8,069 nucleotides of DNA from Desulfobacteraceae bacterium (GTDB taxonomy: Bacteria > Desulfobacterota > Syntrophobacteria > BM002): positions 1-8,069 of the forward strand of contig PPDG01000269.1 in assembly GCA_002899795.1 (NCBI GenBank), written 5' to 3'. The notes under the pieces were generated by a model. It worked only from the letters and a program-made list of their open reading frames with translations, ran no database searches and was not told where the DNA came from. Positions 4,940-8,069 of the stretch are shown here, piece by piece (within the stretch, counting starts at the first letter, position 1; each line of letters starts with the position of its first letter). Position numbers and translations under genes: made by a program.

Positions 4940-5512
4940 ATGAAAATAGTCTGTCTGCTGGGAAGTCCAAGACCCAAAGGGAACAGTACAGCTATGGCCG
5001 CGAGATTCTGCGAGACCGCCGAGGGATTAGGCGCTGAAGTTGCGACCTTTGCTTTAAACAAGCTGAAATACCGCGGCTGTCAGGCGTGTATGACCTGCAA
5101 AACCAAACTGGAAAAATGCGTGCTCAAGGACGACCTGGCGGAGGTCTTGGACGCGATCCGCGATGCCGAAGTTCTAATATTGGCCACGCCCATCTATTTC
5201 GCCGAGATCTCCAGTCAACTCAAGGCTTTCATTGATCGAACCTTCTCATACCTGGTACCCGACTACCCCACCAACCCCAGCCCATGCAGACTCTCCCCGG
5301 GCAAGAAACTGGTGTTCATCGAGGCTCAGGGGCACCCTGACGAGAGTCTATTTGCAGACGTATTTCCCAGGTACGACTCAATTTTCAAATGGTATGGATT
5401 CAGCGACAGTTATCAGATTCGTGCCTGTGGCGTATTTAACAAGGGCGACGTGGAGAGCCGTGAGGACATGATGAAATTGGCCGAAGAAACAGCTAAGAAG
5501 ATCATGGGTTAG
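4940..5512 (+). CDS. iron-sulfur flavoprotein-like NAD(P)H-dependent FMN oxidoreductase
   Basis: This 190-residue protein has a flavodoxin-like fold. The FMN phosphate-binding loop is GSPRPKGNST (8-17), and the ATPIYFAEISSQLKAFIDRT stretch (82-101) is typical of the NADPH-dependent FMN reductase family. C47, C50, C53 and C60 form a CX2CX2CX6C cluster, the compact pattern that holds a [4Fe-4S] centre in iron-sulfur flavoproteins of anaerobes, so a one/two-electron transfer role in the cytoplasm is likely. The donor, acceptor and physiological substrate are unknown. GAGGAG (4929-4934) precedes the ATG by 5 nt. The stop TAG (5510-5512) is the terminal TAG of repeat element B. The convergent MFS gene ends at the other tip of that repeat. 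Confidence 0.88.
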   Translation: MKIVCLLGSPRPKGNSTAMAARFCETAEGLGAEVATFALNKLKYRGCQACMTCKTKLEKCVLKDDLAEVLDAIRDAEVLILATPIYFAEISSQLKAFIDRTFSYLVPDYPTNPSPCRLSPGKKLVFIEAQGHPDESLFADVFPRYDSIFKWYGFSDSYQIRACGVFNKGDVESREDMMKLAEETAKKIMG

Positions 5513-5765
5513 CCCGGATATTTCACGAATCGTCTGCTGCGACCGCGAAACTGGGAACCCGCTTGCGGGACTGAGCGGAGCGCAGCGAGCGCGAATAATA
5601 TGACTGTCCTCCCGGGCGTCCTCGGGTGTTCCTTCGACAGGCTCAGGACAGGCTTCCCTTGCGACGTACTGTTCAAGTACGCCTCAGATCCAACCCCCTG
5701 CGGTTGCCCGGTGGCACATCTTTCTCCACGGTCTCGCGACGACAATTTATGAAACATCCGGGCTA
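5510..5765 (-). mobile_element. palindromic MITE-like element, copy B
   Basis: This 256-bp non-coding element is bounded by TAGCCCGGAT and its inverted copy ATCCGGGCTA. The first 10 bases of the two ends are identical and 21 of the first 25 match. Read on the minus strand it aligns with copy A (3897-4094) but carries extra interior DNA: a CCTTCGACAGGCTCAGGACA palindrome (from 5631), a GC-rich stretch at 5573-5593 and a CCCGC/GCGGG hairpin (5558-5569). The CCTTCGACAGGCTCAGGACA type of repeat is, from general knowledge, common in environmental bacterial genomes. The outermost TA on each side fits a TA target duplication. Both neighbouring convergent genes end in its terminal TAG. As a large inverted repeat it may also act as a two-way terminator. 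Confidence 0.8.
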
Positions 5766-6911
5766 GGATATCTGCTGCCGGCTTGGCACGCGGATCTGCT
5801 GCACAGCTATCAGGGAGATCATGGCCATGGCCGCGCCAGCCACAAACGGAATTCGGTAGTCTACCATCCAGAGAACCCCACCAATTGCCGGTAAAACCAC
5901 GGCCGCAATGTGGTTTATGGTAAATCCTACTGCCATACTTGGAGCGATGTCACGAGGATCTGCCACCTTTTGAAAATAGGTGCGGATGGCTATGGCAAAG
6001 TTGAAGAAAATGTGATCGAGAATGAAAAGAACCGCAAGGAGCGCTTTGGATTGAACTGTGGCGTAGGCTAGGAAAATAAAGATCAAGCTGAAATACTCCA
6101 GTGACAGTACCTTCCTCTCGCCGAACCGGATGATGCTTTTCCCAATAATGGGACTCAGGAAGTAGTTGACGATGTTGTTGATCACAAAGAGGGTGGTGAC
6201 CTGCTGAATAGTAAATTGGAATTTCCTGACCAGCAGGAAAACAGCAAATGCCATGAAGATCTGGCGCCTGGCACCTCCCATAAAGGTGAGGAAATAAAAC
6301 AGCCAGTACCTCTTACGGAAAATCATTTTCTTGCGTTGAGGAATAATATCCCGGTCAGTGGGATCTTGAGCAAGCGCCCAGACGCTCGTGGCAATAATGA
6401 GACCCCCAACCAGCAAATATATTTGGGTGTAATTCAGCAAGGCTGCCATGAGATAGATGAAAACACCAATACCAATGTTCGAGGCTGCGGCCATACTTCG
6501 TAATTTGCCAAACACCCACGGAGATGTGTTCTCATCAAAATATTGAAGAGTTAGGGACTGGTTTGTTGTTTCGTAGTAATGGAAGCCAAAACTCATGATC
6601 AGCGTGGTAATAAGTAGCCCAATGAAGGAAGGAAACAAGCCGATTGCTGCAAGTCCGACTCCCAGAACAAGGGTAGACAATGCCGACAATCTATGCTCTT
6701 TAACAAGCAGCATCACAAAAATGGCAAGGAGCGCCAGGAATCCAGGAATCTCTCGCACGGATTGAATCACACCAATATGGATGCCTTCCAAACCGGCGAC
6801 TTCCACAGCGAAGTTGTTGAATAGTGTTAGCCAAGTTTGGAGCCCAACGGCTGAACAGATGGTGAGAATCATCAGGTAGCGATACATGGGCTTCTGCTTC
6901 AGGTTCTTCAC
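5763..6911 (-). CDS. major facilitator superfamily (MFS) permease
   Basis: This 382-residue, highly hydrophobic protein has about 11-12 predicted membrane helices and a charged cytoplasmic loop (RDIIPQRKKMIFRKRY, about 187-202) between the two halves, the usual MFS 6+6 layout. A weak form of the MFS loop motif, GKSIIRFGERK, occurs in the second half, and SMAVGFTINHIAAVVLPAIG lies near the end. The substrate is not evident. The start is GTG 6911, with GAGGG (6921-6925) 9 nt ahead, overlapping the end of ecfT. ATG at residue 9 is possible. The gap to the EcfT stop is only 6 bp, so the two are co-transcribed. MFS permeases beside ECF modules may handle the same or a derived compound, but this is inference. 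The stop TAG is supplied by repeat element B. Confidence 0.88.
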   Translation of the reverse strand: MKNLKQKPMYRYLMILTICSAVGLQTWLTLFNNFAVEVAGLEGIHIGVIQSVREIPGFLALLAIFVMLLVKEHRLSALSTLVLGVGLAAIGLFPSFIGLLITTLIMSFGFHYYETTNQSLTLQYFDENTSPWVFGKLRSMAAASNIGIGVFIYLMAALLNYTQIYLLVGGLIIATSVWALAQDPTDRDIIPQRKKMIFRKRYWLFYFLTFMGGARRQIFMAFAVFLLVRKFQFTIQQVTTLFVINNIVNYFLSPIIGKSIIRFGERKVLSLEYFSLIFIFLAYATVQSKALLAVLFILDHIFFNFAIAIRTYFQKVADPRDIAPSMAVGFTINHIAAVVLPAIGGVLWMVDYRIPFVAGAAMAMISLIAVQQIRVPSRQQIS

Positions 6912-6917
6912 TGGACT

Positions 6918-7583
6918 CTACCCTCTTTCCCACCAAGCGAAGATTACCAGAAGCGTCAAAGCAGAGAGTAGCAGAGCGTACTCCCGGAAGGTAATGCGAT
7001 AGTGTTTTCTTGATGACCGCCCTTTGCGTCCGAATCCCCTCGATTCCATGGCCAGGGCCAGTTCGTCGGCGAGGACGAAAGATTGAGCCAGCAACGGCAT
7101 AAGCAATGCCGTGAAGTTTCCCACATTCTTAAGCCTAAGCCTGAGATCGATCCCCCTGGAGCTCTGGGCATCGATGATGTGGCGGATCTTCTGTCCTATC
7201 AGAGGCACATATCGCATTGAAGTGGTAAGCATAAAGGCCAAACCGTAAGGTACCCCGATTTTCTGCAGTGCGCCACCAGTCTCTTCGGGGCTGACGGCTC
7301 GAAAGAAGATGAAGGATACAGTCAAAAGATTGAACAGTCGTACTGCTAGCACCAAAGCCACTCTAAAGTCAAATGAGAAAAAAGCAATGATAAAGACCAA
7401 CCCTACCATAGGCCAATAGTAACGCAGGGAATGGAGCAAATCCTTCCCCATCCTTAGCAAGGGGAGAGCTGCCAGAAGAATTATTGACTCCACCAGGAGG
7501 GTCTTCGGTTCTTTAGCGATGAAGACCGCTGCAATCGCCATAAGTCCCAGGCCGAGTTTTGTTCTAGGATCCAGTCGCTTCAA
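6918..7583 (-). CDS. ecfT: ECF transporter transmembrane component EcfT (CbiQ family)
   Basis: This 221-residue protein begins with the family signature KRLDPRTKL and has about five to six hydrophobic helices. Two coupling-helix motifs that dock onto the ATPases are present: AQSSRG (139-144) and AMESRGFG (178-185), variants of the conserved A-R-G pair. EcfT joins two EcfA ATPases to a vitamin- or metal-binding S component in the inner membrane. The start is TTG 7583, with GGGG about 7 nt upstream. The frame opens only 12 codons earlier, with no better start. It follows the EcfA gene on the same strand, but a 239-bp palindromic repeat lies between them. It is slightly short for the family. CbiQ-like (Co/Ni) and general vitamin types cannot be separated here. 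Confidence 0.88.
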   Translation of the reverse strand: MKRLDPRTKLGLGLMAIAAVFIAKEPKTLLVESIILLAALPLLRMGKDLLHSLRYYWPMVGLVFIIAFFSFDFRVALVLAVRLFNLLTVSFIFFRAVSPEETGGALQKIGVPYGLAFMLTTSMRYVPLIGQKIRHIIDAQSSRGIDLRLRLKNVGNFTALLMPLLAQSFVLADELALAMESRGFGRKGRSSRKHYRITFREYALLLSALTLLVIFAWWERG

Positions 7584-7619
7584 ACCGATACCCCAATCAA
7601 TGAAATTCCGGTTTTCTTG

Positions 7620-7858
7620 TTAACCACAGAGGCACAGAGAGCACAGAGATAATTTTATTTTTGCCCGATCGGGAGACGGCGATCGGGCAAAAGAACATAA
7701 CCCTCCATGCAGGTTACTGGCGACCAACATCGTTTACCAGGCAGTTGGAATCTGCCAACCAGAGGTTCCGCCGAAGGCGGTGGCTCTTTTCTCTGGCCGT
7801 CGTCTCCCGGCCAGGGAAAAATATCTTTCCTCTGTGTCCTCTGTGTCTCCGTGGTTAA
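7620..7858 (-). repeat. palindromic repeat element with CACAGAG-type ends
   Basis: The ends are TTAACCACAGAGGCACAGAG (from 7620) and the inverted counterpart CTCTGTGTCTCCGTGGTTAA (to 7858); 25 of the outer 30 positions match. The interior holds a perfect 13-bp hairpin (7659-7671 with 7680-7692, GCCCGATCG core) and smaller ones, CCGCC/GGCGG near 7768-7780 and CTGGCC/GGCCAG near 7794-7815. It codes for nothing convincing. The 7661-7858 forward frame is repeat sequence. Repeats with CACAGAGnCACAGAG ends are, from general knowledge, scattered in many environmental genomes. The element lies 12 bp after the EcfA stop and 36 bp before the EcfT start, inside the operon. Both ends carry TTAA/TA, suggesting a TA-type target site. 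Confidence 0.7.
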
Positions 7859-7870
7859 TGATTAGATTAT

Positions 7871-8069
7871 TCATCCAACATCCGAATTGGGTCTACCAAT
7901 GGCGCCAAGTCGAATGAGCCCTTCATCGCGCCAAAGATCTCGGGGAGATCCGTCGGCCACCACCCTGCCTTCATGCAAAACTATCCATCGATCCGCGACG
8001 GCTTGGGCAAACTCCAGATCGTGAGTGGCAATCACAATGGTGAAGCCGCGATTTTTGAGTTCTGCCATA
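7871..8069 (-). CDS. ecfA: ECF transporter ATPase EcfA, C-terminal part (gene continues past the window)
   Basis: Only the last 65-66 codons are inside the window; the frame is open to base 8069. The segment holds the H-loop ATHDLEFA with the switch histidine, then ADRWIVLHEGRVVADGSP and a short C-terminal tail ending SDVG. This is the typical end of CbiO/EcfA-type ABC ATPases, which energise ECF transporters from the cytoplasmic face. Walker A, the signature motif and Walker B lie outside. The downstream ecfT on the same strand supports the ECF assignment over other ABC importers. Whether a second ATPase or an S component lies further upstream cannot be seen. Confidence 0.85.
   Translation of the reverse strand, partial: MAELKNRGFTIVIATHDLEFAQAVADRWIVLHEGRVVADGSPRDLWRDEGLIRLGAIGRPNSDVG

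Noticed and set aside
7661..7858. Forward ORF of 65 codons.
   Set aside because: Falls entirely inside the palindromic repeat element; translation of repeat DNA.

Overview
The window looks like a piece of an uncultured anaerobic bacterium, most likely of the Desulfobacterota (former Deltaproteobacteria) type. This is inferred from gene content rather than proven. It holds two PilZ proteins, two sigma-54-type promoters, a flavoprotein with a compact iron-sulfur cysteine cluster, an ECF transporter operon, and several MITE-like palindromic repeats in the gaps. I see no rRNA, tRNA, CRISPR array or transposase gene.

Left part (1-3768, + strand): an envelope and signalling group. A possible 3' gene end (2-58) is followed by a textbook sigma-54 promoter (101-116) and a long structured leader. 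Then comes a membrane-anchored M23/LytM peptidase with all active-site residues (461-1414). A second sigma-54-like promoter (1622-1637) precedes a small cysteine-rich protein (1724-1918) and a PilZ protein with an N-terminal cysteine-rich segment (1963-2460). After a 417-bp gap comes a PilZ-FHA fusion (2878-3768), which would link cyclic-di-GMP to phosphothreonine signalling. These genes look singly or doubly transcribed and share a c-di-GMP/envelope theme.

Middle part (3897-5765): two related palindromic elements (A, 3897-4094; B, 5510-5765) lie in inverted orientation around three + strand genes. These are an unrecognised 66-residue protein (4165-4365), an MTH1187/DUF77-family thiamine-binding protein (4596-4889) and an iron-sulfur-flavoprotein-like oxidoreductase (4940-5512). 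A hairpin plus T7 terminator or attenuator (4466-4522) stands before the thiamine-binding gene. Element B sits exactly at the meeting point of two convergent genes, and both of their stop codons use its terminal TAG.

Right part (5763-8069, - strand): an operon read right to left, with the C-terminal end of an ECF-type ABC ATPase (7871-8069), a second type of palindromic repeat (7620-7858), an EcfT transmembrane component (6918-7583) and, 6 bp further on, an MFS permease (5763-6911). No substrate-binding S component is visible. The nearby thiamine-binding gene suggests, but does not show, a vitamin or vitamin-precursor substrate.
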